Source: Rhizobium sp. Pop5 (GTDB lineage Bacteria > Pseudomonadota > Alphaproteobacteria > Rhizobiales > Rhizobiaceae). From it: a stretch of DNA of 64,000 nt. The DNA is taken from contig NZ_CP099399.1 of assembly GCF_024721175.1 (NCBI RefSeq), positions 2,480,001 to 2,544,000 on the forward strand, in the 5' to 3' direction. The notes under the pieces were generated by a model. That model had not been told where the DNA came from, did no database searches, and saw nothing but the letters and a program-made list of their open reading frames with translations. Shown piece by piece: positions 49,637-58,810 of the stretch; the stretch's first letter is position 1, and each line of letters opens with the position of its first letter. A program made the translations under genes and the position numbers.

Positions 49637-51580
49637 TTAACTTGCCTGTTTGACGCGCATGTACCATTCCACAAGGCGTCGAACCTGCCTCTCGGTGTAA
49701 CCCCGCGCGGCCATGCGCGAGACGAATTCGCTGTGCTTCTTTTCCGTTTCGGAATCCTTCTTCGATCCGAAGGAAATGACCGGCAAAAGATCCTCGACCT
49801 GCGAGAACATTCGCTTTTCGATGACCTCCCGGATTTTCTCGTAGCTTGTCCATGACGGATTCTTTCCGCCGTTGGCTGCCCGCGATCTCAAGCAGAACTT
49901 GACGATCTCGTTGCGGAAATCCTTCGGATTGGCGATCCCCGCCGGCTTTTCGATCTTCGTCAGTTCCTGGTTGAGGAGCTCGCGGTCGAGAAGCTGGCCG
50001 GTATCGGGATCCTTGAAGTCCACGTCTTCGATCCAGGCATCGGCATAATCCACGTAGCGGTCGAACAGGTTCTGTCCGTAGTCCGCGTAGGATTCAAGAT
50101 AAGCCTTCTGGATTTCATTGCCAATGAACTCTGCGTAACGAGGCGCAAGATCGGCCTTGATGAACTCAAGATAGCGCTTCTCGACATCGTCGGAAAACTG
50201 CTCGCGGCGGATCGATTGCTCCAGCACATACATGAGATGAACTGGATCGGCGCCGATGTCTGTCGTGTCGTGATTGAAGGTGGAGGCGAGCACCTTGAAG
50301 GCGAAACGGGTCGATATGCCGTCCATGCCCTCGTCGATACCGGCCGCATCCCGATATTCCTGGACGCTGCGGGCGCGCGGATCGGTCTCCTTCAGACTTT
50401 CGCCGTCATAGGTGCGCATCTTGGAGAAGAAGGTCGAATTCTCGTGTTTGCGCAGGCGCGAAAGCACGGAGAAGCGGGCAAGCATTTCGAGCGTCGCCGG
50501 CGCGCATGGCGCGTCCGTGAGTTCCGATCCCTCGATCAGTTTTTCGTAGATTTTCTGCTCTTCCGTCACGCGCAGGCAGTAAGGCACCTTGATCACGCAG
50601 ATACGGTCGATGAAGGCCTCGTTGTTCTTGTTGGCTTTGAAGGTCTGCCATTCCGCTTCGTTAGAGTGCGCGAGCACGATGCCGGAGAAGGGTATCGCGC
50701 CGATATTCTCGGTGCCGATATAATTGCCTTCCTGCGTCGAGGTCAGCAGCGGATGGAGCATCTTGATCGGCGCCTTGAACATCTCGACGAATTCGAGAAT
50801 GCCCTGGTTGGCGCGGTTCAGCCCTCCCGAATAGCTGTAGGCATCGGGGTCGTTCTGCGAATAGGTCTCCAGCTTGCGGATATCGACCTTGCCGACCAGC
50901 GACGAGATATCCTGGTTGTTCTCATCACCGGGCTCGGTCTTGGCGATGGCGATCTGGCGCAGCCGCGACGGCTGTATCCTGACGACGCGGAAGCGGGAAA
51001 TATCGCCGCCGAAATCGTCGAGCCGCTTCAGGCACCACGGGCTCATCAGCCCGCTCAGACGCCGGGTGGGAATGCCGTATTGTTCCTGAAGGATCGGCCC
51101 CATCGTTTCCGGATCGAAGAGATTGAGCGGGCTTTCGAAAACCGGGCTGAGGTCGTCACCGGCTTTCAGCACATAGATGGGATGGACCTCCATCAGCAGC
51201 TTCAGCCGCTCCGCCAGCGACGATTTGCCGCCACCGACCGGGCCGAGGAGATAGAGGATCTGCTTGCGTTCCTCGAGACCCTGCGCGGCGTGGCGGAAAA
51301 AGGAAACGATGCGCTCTATCGTCTCTTCCATGCCGTGGAAGCCGGCAAAGGCCGGATAGATCCGGATGGTCCGGTTCATGAAGATCCGGCCGAGACGCGC
51401 GTCCCTTGAAGTATCGACCATTTGCGGCTCGCCGATCGCGGCGAGCAGGCGCTCGGTCGCATTGGCATAGGCAAGCGGTTCCTTTTTGCAAAGATCGAGA
51501 TATTCCGACACCGACATGTCGGTCTCGCGGCGCGCTTCATAACTGCGGGTGAACGCATCGAATACGGATTCGCTTAGCAT
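49637..51580 (-). CDS. prkA: PrkA family serine protein kinase (YeaG)
   Basis: A 647-residue protein with an N-terminal AAA-type PrkA domain. Walker A is LLGPVGGGKSSLAERL near residues 111-126, followed by YVLKAGDDLSPVFESPLNLFDPE, the Walker-B region GILEFVEMFKAPIKMLHPLLTSTQEGNYIG and HSNEAEWQTFKANKNNEAFIDRICVIKVPYCLRV. The C-terminal PrkA kinase-like domain continues to YTERQVRRLVEWYMRVKQAS. GGAGGG precedes the ATG. It is the first gene of the prkA-yeaH-spoVR operon; in E. coli the homologue is induced by nitrogen starvation and stationary phase. Confidence 0.94.
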   Translation of the reverse strand: MLSESVFDAFTRSYEARRETDMSVSEYLDLCKKEPLAYANATERLLAAIGEPQMVDTSRDARLGRIFMNRTIRIYPAFAGFHGMEETIERIVSFFRHAAQGLEERKQILYLLGPVGGGKSSLAERLKLLMEVHPIYVLKAGDDLSPVFESPLNLFDPETMGPILQEQYGIPTRRLSGLMSPWCLKRLDDFGGDISRFRVVRIQPSRLRQIAIAKTEPGDENNQDISSLVGKVDIRKLETYSQNDPDAYSYSGGLNRANQGILEFVEMFKAPIKMLHPLLTSTQEGNYIGTENIGAIPFSGIVLAHSNEAEWQTFKANKNNEAFIDRICVIKVPYCLRVTEEQKIYEKLIEGSELTDAPCAPATLEMLARFSVLSRLRKHENSTFFSKMRTYDGESLKETDPRARSVQEYRDAAGIDEGMDGISTRFAFKVLASTFNHDTTDIGADPVHLMYVLEQSIRREQFSDDVEKRYLEFIKADLAPRYAEFIGNEIQKAYLESYADYGQNLFDRYVDYADAWIEDVDFKDPDTGQLLDRELLNQELTKIEKPAGIANPKDFRNEIVKFCLRSRAANGGKNPSWTSYEKIREVIEKRMFSQVEDLLPVISFGSKKDSETEKKHSEFVSRMAARGYTERQVRRLVEWYMRVKQAS

Positions 51581-52009
51581 GGGCCCTCCATCAAGGTTAT
51601 GCCACAGGCTTCAGGTGTCCCTATAACCATCGAGATGGCCACGGCGTTCCTGAGAATCAATAGTTTCGTAAGTTATTCCACGCTCACCGGCCGTTTCTAG
51701 CAATGCACGAAATTGTGCATCCACCGGTTCTTTATTTACTCTACGAAACTGTTGATCAGTATAGTTGAGAAAGACGGCATTGCGATATCAGCACATTTCG
51801 CGACGTGACATGAATGTCAAAAAGGTGTGCAATGTCGCCCGTGATTCGAGAACTCGAAAAATCTGCGATCGGCGGCTGGTAAGTCGCCTCGATCGGGCCG
51901 GCAGCGATGTGCGAGGGCCGTGAAGCATCCGGAAACTGGGGATATTCTTGAGGAAACGGGCGCATGACGATCATGCGCCCGGCTTTGTGATTCTCTTTCT
52001 ACTGGCCTC
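51581..52009. other. Intergenic region upstream of prkA with inverted repeats
   Basis: No gene is supported in these 429 bases. AGTTTCGTA (51662-51670) recurs inverted as TACGAAACT (51742-51750). Between them lies the palindrome ATGCAC-N6-GTGCAT (51703-51720). Near the VOC gene, GGGCGCATGA and TCATGCGCCC (51958-51980) form a ten-base hairpin, probably its terminator. A sigma-54 GG-N10-GC element was looked for upstream of prkA and not found. Confidence 0.5.
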
Positions 52010-52486
52010 TCAGCCGTTGAACGCCTTCTCCAGCGCAGCGATATCGATCTTGACCATGCCGAGCATCACCTCGGTTACGCGCTTTGCCCGCTCGCGGTCG
52101 CCGTTGGCGATCATTTGGGAAAGGGCGCGCGGCACGATCTGCCAGGAAAGGCCCCAACGATCCCTAAGCCAGCCGCAGGCTTCCGGCGTGCCGCCATTGG
52201 CGAGGAAGGCATCCCAGACCCGATCGATCTCGGCCTGGCTGTCGAGAAGAACGGCGATCGAGAAGGAATGGTTGAAGCTGTCGAGCGGGCCGGCCTTCAT
52301 GGCGAGGAAATGCTGGTCGCCGAGTGTGAACTCGATCAGCTCGACGCTGCCGGGAGGCCCGCTCGGCGTTTCCGCCGGCAATATGGTGGCGCTTCCGATC
52401 CGGGAATCCGGGATAACAGACACGTAGAATTCGACGGCTTCGCGCGCCTGCTCGGCGAACCAGAGATTTGAAACGACCTTCGGCAT
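52010..52486 (-). CDS. VOC family protein (PhnB-like)
   Basis: A 158-residue glyoxalase/bleomycin-resistance-fold protein of the PhnB (3-demethylubiquinone methyltransferase-like) group. Segments are LWFAEQAREAVEFYVSVIPDSRIGSATILPAETPSGPPGSVELIEFTLGDQHFLAMKAG, FNHSFSIAVLLDSQAEIDRVWDAFLANGGTPEACGWLRDRWGLSWQIVPRALSQMI and VTEVMLGMVKIDIAALEKAF. These proteins are common in rhizobia with no proven substrate. Start MPKVVSNLWF has the AAGGAGA ribosome site. It is monocistronic. Confidence 0.88.
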   Translation of the reverse strand: MPKVVSNLWFAEQAREAVEFYVSVIPDSRIGSATILPAETPSGPPGSVELIEFTLGDQHFLAMKAGPLDSFNHSFSIAVLLDSQAEIDRVWDAFLANGGTPEACGWLRDRWGLSWQIVPRALSQMIANGDRERAKRVTEVMLGMVKIDIAALEKAFNG

Positions 52487-52720
52487 GGACAGTCTCCTTG
52501 TTGATGAGCTTTGATCCGGATCGTGCGTCCGATGCTCCAAGGACGTCCCGAAGGCGCTGCTTCCGACATGCGTCTCAGGATTTTTGCCGCTACCCGCGGC
52601 GTGGCGATCGCTTGCACAGCTTCGTCGCCCTGACGCAGCCGCCTGGGATAGCCGCGGCTCGGGAATGAAAGCAGAACATCTTTTCTGGTCTTTCCCTCCC
52701 GAATCACTACATTACGCGCC

Positions 52721-55219
52721 ATGAGCAACAGTTTCGACGATATTCCCTTCTTCGACGAAGAGCCGGGCGAGATGCCGCGCAAGCCGCAACCGCCTGCCGC
52801 ATCCCCGGGGACCCACGCCCCCGTGGGAAGGGCACCCGCCGCCGGTGGCGGCATCGCCGCCCGCGCCATGGCCGCCCGTGACGGCGGCAAGCGGCCGGAT
52901 TATCTCGCGGGGCTGAATCCGGAGCAGACTGAAGCCGTCGAAACGCTGGAAGGCCCGGTGCTCGTGCTTGCCGGCGCCGGCACCGGCAAGACGCGCGTGC
53001 TGACGACCCGCATCGCCCATATCCTCAACACCGGCCGCGCCTTTCCCTCGCAGATCCTCGCCGTTACCTTCACCAACAAGGCCGCCCGCGAGATGAAGGA
53101 GCGCATCGCGCTGCTCGTCGGCGGCGCCGTCGAGGGCATGCCCTGGCTCGGCACCTTCCACTCGATCGGTGTCAAGCTTCTGCGCCGCCATGGCGAACTC
53201 GTCGGCCTGAGCTCCGGTTTCACCATTCTCGACACCGACGACGTCGTCCGCCTGATCAAGCAGCTGATCCAGGCCGAAGGCCTCGATGACAAGCGTTGGC
53301 CGGCCAAGCAGTTCGCCGGCATGATCGATACCTGGAAGAACAAGGGACTCGGCCCCGCCGATATCCCCGAGGGCGATGCCCGCGCCTTTGCCAACGGCCG
53401 GGGCCGCGATCTCTATTTCGCCTATCAGGCGCGCCTGACGACGTTGAATGCCTGCGATTTTGGCGACCTGCTGATGCATCCAATCGCGATCTTCCGCAAG
53501 AACCCTGATCTCCTCAAGGAGTATCACGGCCGCTTCCGCTATATCCTCGTCGACGAGTACCAGGACACCAACACCGCGCAATATATGTGGCTGCGGCTGC
53601 TGGCCCAGCGCGCCAAGGGCGAGCCGCAGAACGTCTGTTGCGTCGGCGATGACGACCAGTCGATCTATGGCTGGCGCGGCGCGGAGGTCGACAATATCCT
53701 GCGCTTTGAAAAGGATTTCCCCGGCGCCAAGGTCATCAAGCTCGAGCGCAACTACCGCTCGACCGAACATATCCTCGGCGCGGCCGCCCATCTGATCGCC
53801 CATAATGAAGGCCGCCTTGGCAAGACGCTGTTTACCGACCGCGCCGACCCTGATGACGTCAAGGTGCAGGTCCACGCCTCCTGGGATTCGGAGGAGGAAG
53901 CCCGCGCGATCGGCGAAGAGATCGAGCAGCTTCAGCGCAACAAGCATCTGCTGAACGACATGGCGATCCTGGTGCGCGCCTCCTTCCAGATGCGCGAATT
54001 CGAAGACCGCTTCGTCACCCTCGGCCTCAACTACCGCGTCATCGGCGGCCCGCGCTTCTACGAGCGCCTCGAAATCCGCGATGCCCTGGCCTATTTCCGG
54101 CTGGTGGCGCAGCCGGCCGACGACCTCGCCTTCGAGCGCATCATCAACACACCGAAGCGCGGCCTCGGCGATACGACGGTGCGCGCGCTGCACGATTATG
54201 CGCGCGCTCGCGATATCCCCATGCTGGCGGCCGCCGCCGATATCATCGAGACGGACGAGCTGAAGCCGAAGGCGCGCAAAGCTCTCTTCGACGTGATTCA
54301 ATCTTTCCGGCGATGGCAGGAACTGCTTGAAAACACTCCGCATACCGAACTCGCCGAGCAGATCCTCGAAGAGTCCGGCTATACCGACATGTGGAAGAAC
54401 GACAAGAGCGCCGAAGCCCCCGGCCGCCTCGAAAACCTGAAGGAACTCGTCCGCTCGATGGAAAGCTTCGAGTCGATGCGCGGCTTCCTCGAGCACGTCT
54501 CGCTCGTCATGGATGCGGAGACCAATGAGAACCTCGACGCCGTCTCGATCATGACGCTGCATTCGGCCAAGGGCCTGGAATTCGACACCGTCTTCCTGCC
54601 CGGCTGGGAGGAAGGCCTCTTCCCGCACCAGCGCTCGCTCGATGAGAGCGGTCGCGCCGGCCTGGAGGAAGAGCGCCGCCTCGCCTATGTCGGCATCACC
54701 CGCGCCAAGCGCCGCTGCCACATCTGGTTCGTTTCCAACCGCCGCATTCACGGCCTCTGGCAATCCACCCTGCCCTCGCGTTTCCTCGACGAACTGCCGG
54801 AAACCCATGTCGAAGTCGCCGAGATGGAGCAGAGCTACGGCGGTTACGGCCGCGGCGGCTACGGCCAGTCGCGCTTCGACAAGGCCGAGCCCTTCGCCAA
54901 TTCCTATTCCACCCCCGGCTGGAAACGCGCCCAGGCCAACAAGACCGAAGCCACCCGGGACAATTGGGGCACCCGCTCCGGCCACGCCGTCGAACGCATC
55001 GGCTACGGCGAAAGCGGCCCGAAGGGACGCATGATCGAAGGCGAGCTGGTGGCCAAATCGACCTCGTCCGAGCCGTCGCGCTTCACCCTCGGCGACCGCG
55101 TGTTCCATATGAAATTCGGCAACGGCAACATCACCGGCATCGAAGGCAACAAGCTGACGATCGATTTTGATCGGGCGGGACAGAAGCGGGTGCTGGACGG
55201 GTTCGTCGAGCGCGTGTGA
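52721..55219 (+). CDS. uvrD: ATP-dependent DNA helicase UvrD/PcrA
   Basis: An 832-residue superfamily 1A 3'-5' helicase for excision and mismatch repair. A disordered Pro/Ala/Gly-rich N terminus (1-55) precedes the Q motif LNPEQTEAVETLEG. Walker A is AGAGTGKT (84-91), then VTFTNKAAREMKERI, motif II VDEYQDTN, motif III GDDDQSIYGWRGA, motif IV LERNYRSTEHIL, motif V TLHSAKGLEFDTVFLPGWEEGLFPH and motif VI EEERRLAYVGITRAKRR. The C terminus has the PcrA/UvrD Tudor-like segment (GDRVFHMKFGNGNITGIEGNKLTIDFD). uvrD and pcrA are not distinguishable here. Confidence 0.94.
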   Translation: MSNSFDDIPFFDEEPGEMPRKPQPPAASPGTHAPVGRAPAAGGGIAARAMAARDGGKRPDYLAGLNPEQTEAVETLEGPVLVLAGAGTGKTRVLTTRIAHILNTGRAFPSQILAVTFTNKAAREMKERIALLVGGAVEGMPWLGTFHSIGVKLLRRHGELVGLSSGFTILDTDDVVRLIKQLIQAEGLDDKRWPAKQFAGMIDTWKNKGLGPADIPEGDARAFANGRGRDLYFAYQARLTTLNACDFGDLLMHPIAIFRKNPDLLKEYHGRFRYILVDEYQDTNTAQYMWLRLLAQRAKGEPQNVCCVGDDDQSIYGWRGAEVDNILRFEKDFPGAKVIKLERNYRSTEHILGAAAHLIAHNEGRLGKTLFTDRADPDDVKVQVHASWDSEEEARAIGEEIEQLQRNKHLLNDMAILVRASFQMREFEDRFVTLGLNYRVIGGPRFYERLEIRDALAYFRLVAQPADDLAFERIINTPKRGLGDTTVRALHDYARARDIPMLAAAADIIETDELKPKARKALFDVIQSFRRWQELLENTPHTELAEQILEESGYTDMWKNDKSAEAPGRLENLKELVRSMESFESMRGFLEHVSLVMDAETNENLDAVSIMTLHSAKGLEFDTVFLPGWEEGLFPHQRSLDESGRAGLEEERRLAYVGITRAKRRCHIWFVSNRRIHGLWQSTLPSRFLDELPETHVEVAEMEQSYGGYGRGGYGQSRFDKAEPFANSYSTPGWKRAQANKTEATRDNWGTRSGHAVERIGYGESGPKGRMIEGELVAKSTSSEPSRFTLGDRVFHMKFGNGNITGIEGNKLTIDFDRAGQKRVLDGFVERV

Positions 55220-55240
55220 TCCGACGCCGCCCTAAAGCAT

Positions 55241-55588
55241 CTAGCCGAGCATGCGCATGCTTCCGAGCCCGAGAATATCGTTCATCAAGGCAATCCCCAT
55301 TCCCGCGGCGACGATCGACAATCCGATCAGGAAAAGCCGGCGCGCCCGATCGTATTTGACGGCGAGCAGCGAGTCACGCGCCAGGAGATCGGCAAACACT
55401 TTCACCTGAATGACGATGCCGACGGTCAGGAACGACATCGGCAAGAGATCGACGCGGCTCCAGTCGTTCGGATTGGAGACCCAGAGGCTGATGAAATTGA
55501 GGGAGAAGCCGAGAATGATCCCGGTCGCCGTCAGCGATCCGTTGCGGAACGTCGCATCGATCTTTTCGTCTGGATCGGGCTCGGGCAT
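55241..55588 (-). CDS. Small membrane protein of unknown function
   Basis: A 115-residue protein with an acidic N terminus (MPEPDPDEKIDATFRNGS) and three hydrophobic segments (LTATGIILGFSLNFISLWVS, LLPMSFLTVGIVIQVKVFADLL and LFLIGLSIVAAGMGIALMNDILGLG). No family is recognised with confidence. It is convergent with the helicase gene. Start and frame are supported by the membrane pattern, but no strong ribosome site was seen. Confidence 0.65.
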   Translation of the reverse strand: MPEPDPDEKIDATFRNGSLTATGIILGFSLNFISLWVSNPNDWSRVDLLPMSFLTVGIVIQVKVFADLLARDSLLAVKYDRARRLFLIGLSIVAAGMGIALMNDILGLGSMRMLG

Positions 55589-55805
55589 GGCATCGGTTCC
55601 GGCTTGCTGCTGACGGCAAGAAAGGCAGAAATCGCGGCCGCGGGCAAGATCAACCTCGCATGGTTAACCTGCTTCGCCCGACCGCGTCAACGGCGCAGCT
55701 CCCGGTCAAAAGGTCGCTTTGACGCTATGCGCAAATCAGCTTAGCCCCGGGGATGCCCACCCATGAAAGGCGGGCTTCACGACGAACTTTTCAAAGGAGG
55801 TTCAA

Positions 55806-56309
55806 GTGACCAGTGTTTCAGCTCTCGGCAGCACATTGACCCAGTACCAGTCCCCGCTTTCCAGTCTCGACAAAAACGGCGACGGCGTGATTTCGGCGGA
55901 CGAACTGGCCGCCGCTTCGCAGTCCTCGACATCGAGCTCGGCAGCGGCGAACAGCGACGGCGACGACAAGAGCAGCGAGATCGCCAAGAAGATCACCGCC
56001 GACATTCTGTCGCTGATGCTCTCCATGCAGAAGACCGATGGCAGCGACGACCAGAGCGACGACAGCGATCAGAACGACGATTCCGCCAAGGGCGTCTTTG
56101 CCTCGATGGATACGAATGGCGACGGCAAGTTGACCGAGTCCGAATTCCTCGCCGCCGATCCGAACAGCATCAAGGCTTCCGGCGACAGCGATCCGATTCT
56201 CACCAAGGTGCTCGGCGACATGCAGACGGCCCTTCAGGCCTACCGCAATACCTACGGGGCTTCCGCCGTGGCAGCCGACACGGCAACCGACGACGTGACC
56301 GCGGTCTGA
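55806..56309 (+). CDS. EF-hand calcium-binding protein
   Basis: A 167-residue acidic protein with two canonical EF-hand loops: DKNGDGVISADE (residues 22-33) and DTNGDGKLTESE (102-113). They are separated by a Ser/Asp-rich region (SSTSSSAAANSDGDD and TDGSDDQSDDSDQNDDS) and a short helix (EIAKKITADILSLMLSMQK). The GTG start follows a perfect AAAGGAGG ribosome site. No signal peptide is present and the composition is very Ser/Asp-rich, so it may be a cytosolic calcium sensor or be secreted by another route. It is not the six-EF-hand calsymin CasA. A hairpin (GGGGCTCC/GGGGAGCC) follows the stop. Confidence 0.85.
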   Translation: MTSVSALGSTLTQYQSPLSSLDKNGDGVISADELAAASQSSTSSSAAANSDGDDKSSEIAKKITADILSLMLSMQKTDGSDDQSDDSDQNDDSAKGVFASMDTNGDGKLTESEFLAADPNSIKASGDSDPILTKVLGDMQTALQAYRNTYGASAVAADTATDDVTAV

Positions 56310-56630
56310 CAGGCCGAAGTGGGGCTCCGCCGGGGGAGCCTCGATCCGTCGATCGCCCTGCAAAAGCGCCTTATATGGGCAGGCCGAATTGGGCGGCGAT
56401 TGCTGCCTTCATCGGTTCCTGCGCCCTGGGCTCACAGCCAGAACTTTCCCTTCCATTTCGACACGTCATCCACCTCAGACTCTCCCATTCGTTGCATTAG
56501 ATCCTTCTTTTTCAACTATTTACGACCGCCGGTGTCAGAATTAACACTTGCATGCGCGCGCCTGGAAATTCACTAGTTATGCGTTCAGTGCATTTGGCAT
56601 CTTGCATTTAAAGCGAAGGGATTGGCCTTG
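56310..56630. other. Intergenic region upstream of pncA
   Basis: About 320 bases. The first 40 contain the probable terminator hairpin GGCTCC...GGGAGCC after the EF-hand gene. The remainder is more AT-rich near 56490-56620. No further gene or convincing promoter hexamer pair was identified. Confidence 0.45.
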
Positions 56631-57257
56631 ATGAAAGCGCTGCTGCTCGTCGACATTCAGAATGGCTTCTGTCCGGGCGGCAATCTGCCGGTGCCCGACG
56701 GCGACAAGGTGGTTCCCGTCGCAAACAGCCTGATCGACAGCGGCAAGTATGATCTGATCGTCGCCTCACAGGACTGGCACCCGCCGGGCCATGGCAGTTT
56801 CGCTTCCGCCCATCCGGGTGCTGCCGCCTTCGAGATGGGCGAACTTTCCGGCAAGCCTCAGATGATGTGGCCCGATCACTGCATCCAGGGCACGCTGGAT
56901 GCCGAGCTGCATCCCGAGCTCAAATCCGAAGAGATCGACCTGATCCAGCAGAAGGGCGAAGACCCCAGGATCGACAGCTATTCCGCCTTCCGCGACAACG
57001 ACCGGGATGCTTCAACCGGCCTATCAGATTTCCTCGAGGATCAGGGCGTTACCGATCTCGATGTCTGCGGCCTTGCGACCGACTACTGCGTCAAGTTCTC
57101 CGCGCTCGACGCGCTGGAGATGATGCCGGGCACGCACGTGCGCTTCATCGAGGATGCAAGCCGGGGCATCACCCCGGAAGGTGTGGCCGCCGCGATCGAG
57201 GAGATGCGCGCCCACGGCATCGCCGTGATCAAAAGCGCGGACGTGCTGCGCGAATAG
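56631..57257 (+). CDS. pncA: Nicotinamidase
   Basis: Hydrolyses nicotinamide to nicotinate in NAD salvage. The 208-residue isochorismatase-fold protein has the catalytic triad Asp8 (LLVDIQNGFCPGG), Lys108 (QQKGEDPRIDSYSAF) and Cys153 (CGLATDYCVKFSALDA). The metal ligands lie in DWHPPGHGSFA (Asp49, His51) and WPDHCIQGT (His83). ATG at 56631 matches PncA N termini; in-frame TTG codons at 56622 and 56628 are alternatives. It is followed by a degraded RIME-like sequence and the DUF2164 gene. Confidence 0.93.
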   Translation: MKALLLVDIQNGFCPGGNLPVPDGDKVVPVANSLIDSGKYDLIVASQDWHPPGHGSFASAHPGAAAFEMGELSGKPQMMWPDHCIQGTLDAELHPELKSEEIDLIQQKGEDPRIDSYSAFRDNDRDASTGLSDFLEDQGVTDLDVCGLATDYCVKFSALDALEMMPGTHVRFIEDASRGITPEGVAAAIEEMRAHGIAVIKSADVLRE

Positions 57258-57300
57258 AGCATGCCGCGCAAAAGTCCGGCGGTTTGCGATGACGACCTGC
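57256..57300. repeat. Degenerate RIME-like fragment
   Basis: GAGCATGCCGCGCAAAAGTC...GGCGGTTTGCGATGACGACCTGC keeps the order of the first palindrome in the elements at 2918 and 62910 (ATGTCGCGCAAAAG..GGTTTTGCGATAACGACATGC), but the outer arms have diverged. Confidence 0.5.
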
Positions 57301-57352
57301 GGGAAACCGAAGACCTAAAGTGCGGCAGGCAAATCCAAGGTTGCGAAGCGCT

Positions 57353-57598
57353 TCAGACCTTTTCCTCTCGCTCGAGAAGATGGATATCTTCGGCCACGTC
57401 TTCCAATCTTTTCAACAAGGCCGCCTGGGCATCCCTCAGACCTCGATTATAGAAGTACGGCCCGACCTCCTCAGCGAAGAACTCAAGCAGGAACTCCGCC
57501 GGCAGCGCGCCGATGGGATCGAGCTCCCGGTCGAAATAAGCGCGGATGCGTGAGACGATCTCGGCCTTTTCTTCCTTCGAAAATTCGATCTTCTTCAT
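57353..57598 (-). CDS. DUF2164 family protein
   Basis: An 81-residue protein: MKKIEFSKEEKAEIVSRIRAYFDRELDPIGALPAEFLLEFFAEEVGPYFYNRGLRDAQAALLKRLEDVAEDIHLLEREEK. The pattern of two helices around LDPIGALPAEFLLEFFAEEVGPYFYNRGLRDA is the DUF2164 signature. The function is unknown; such proteins are short and cytosolic. The ATG follows AGGGAACCC. It lies alone between pncA and the divergent azlC gene. Confidence 0.82.
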   Translation of the reverse strand: MKKIEFSKEEKAEIVSRIRAYFDRELDPIGALPAEFLLEFFAEEVGPYFYNRGLRDAQAALLKRLEDVAEDIHLLEREEKV

Positions 57599-57732
57599 AG
57601 GGTTCCCTCTTCGCCGAATGCGATCAGAACCTTGATGCTTCAGCGAAATCGATTGGTCAATCAACGAAATTCAATTGCCGCGACACACCATAGACCATAA
57701 GGGAAACCTGAATTTCCAACAGGATCACCCAG

Positions 57733-58464
57733 ATGAATCGCGCCGACTTTGTTGAAGGTTTGCGGGGCGGCTTCGCCGTTGCGCTGGCATCGGCGCCCTT
57801 TGGTGCTCTCTTCGGGGCGTTGGCAGTCGAGAACGGCATGTCCCTTTCCGAGGCCGCCTTCATGAGCGCCACAGTCTATGCCGGCGCCAGCCAGATGGTC
57901 GGCATCGAACTCTTCGGCCACAATGTCCATGCCTGGCTGATCGTGCTGTCGATCCTCGCCGTCAATTTCCGCCACGTCCTCTATTCGGCGGCCTTGGCGC
58001 GCTACATCGGCCATTTTACGCCGCTGCAGAAATTCTTCACCTTCTTCCTGCTCGTCGATCCGCAATTTGCCGCGGCGGTGAAACGCAGCGAGTCAGGCCG
58101 GCCACTCACCTTCGCCTGGTATTTCGGTTTCGGCATCATCATCTACATTCCCTGGGTGCTGATCAGCGTCGCCGGCGGCCTGCTTGGCAGCTTCATCGGC
58201 GATCCCAAGGCGATCGGCCTCGATATCCTGCTGCCGGCCTATTTTCTCGGCATCGTCCTCGGCTTCCGCAAGCGCGACAATTTCCTGCCCGTGGCGCTCG
58301 TCAGCGCGGTGGCATCGGTGCTCGCCTATCGCTATGTCGGCTCACCCTGGCATGTCAGCCTGGGTGCGGCCGCCGGCATCGTGCTCGCCGCCCTGCTGCC
58401 ATTGCCGCCGCAGGAGCCTGATCTCGAAGCCGACGCCCTGCAATCCGAAGTGCACGAGGTCTGA
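57733..58464 (+). CDS. azlC: AzlC family branched-chain amino-acid exporter, large subunit
   Basis: A 243-residue membrane protein with ADFVEGLRGGFAVALASAPFGALFGALAVENGMSLSEAAFMSATVYAGASQMVGIELFG, VNFRHVLYSAALARYIGHFTPLQKFFTFFLLVDPQFA and five to six hydrophobic segments. This is the AzlC pattern. With AzlD (next gene, 3-base gap) it forms a BrnFE-like exporter of branched-chain or related amino acids. The tail is acidic (EPDLEADALQSEVHEV). Confidence 0.92.
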   Translation: MNRADFVEGLRGGFAVALASAPFGALFGALAVENGMSLSEAAFMSATVYAGASQMVGIELFGHNVHAWLIVLSILAVNFRHVLYSAALARYIGHFTPLQKFFTFFLLVDPQFAAAVKRSESGRPLTFAWYFGFGIIIYIPWVLISVAGGLLGSFIGDPKAIGLDILLPAYFLGIVLGFRKRDNFLPVALVSAVASVLAYRYVGSPWHVSLGAAAGIVLAALLPLPPQEPDLEADALQSEVHEV

Positions 58465-58467
58465 GCC

Positions 58468-58776
58468 ATGGAATTCGATCTTCACATGGCGCTCGTCATC
58501 CTTGCCGCGGCAGTTGTCACCTTCGCCACCCGCATCGGCGGCTACATCCTCATCACCCGGATGAAGAGCATCCCCCCGCGCATGGAGGCGGCACTGAATG
58601 CCGTGCCGGCCGCCGTGCTGACGACGCTCGTCGCACCCGCCTTCTTCATCGGCGGCTGGGAATCAAAACTGGCGCTGATCGTCGCCCTCTTCGTCGGCCT
58701 GCGGGTCTCGCATACATGGATGCTGGTCGCCGCCTGGATCGTCGTGATGATCTGGCGCCATGCCATCAGCCTCTGA
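58468..58776 (+). CDS. azlD: AzlD family branched-chain amino-acid exporter, small subunit
   Basis: A 102-residue membrane protein with three or four hydrophobic helices and the family motif VVTFATRIGGYILITRMKSIPPRMEAALNAVPAAVLTTLVAPAFF, ending WIVVMIWRHAISL. It follows azlC by three bases, so the subunits are co-translated. It ends 34 bases from the convergent aminopeptidase gene. Confidence 0.92.
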   Translation: MEFDLHMALVILAAAVVTFATRIGGYILITRMKSIPPRMEAALNAVPAAVLTTLVAPAFFIGGWESKLALIVALFVGLRVSHTWMLVAAWIVVMIWRHAISL

Positions 58777-58810
58777 GCGCCGACCGAAAGCCGGCGCTCA
58801 CAGACATTTT

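Noticed and set aside
52712..55108. A 798-codon open frame antisense to the helicase gene
   Set aside because: It is a shadow of the GC-rich uvrD codon pattern: its protein is Ala/Gly/Asp/Arg-rich with no family motifs, while the opposite strand has every helicase motif. The same applies to the long antisense frames over degP (6779-8572), hflKC (8776-10923), asmA (16009-17931), the RND permease (34047-36380), yeaH (48347-49603), prkA (50216-51409) and the aminopeptidase (58760-60580).
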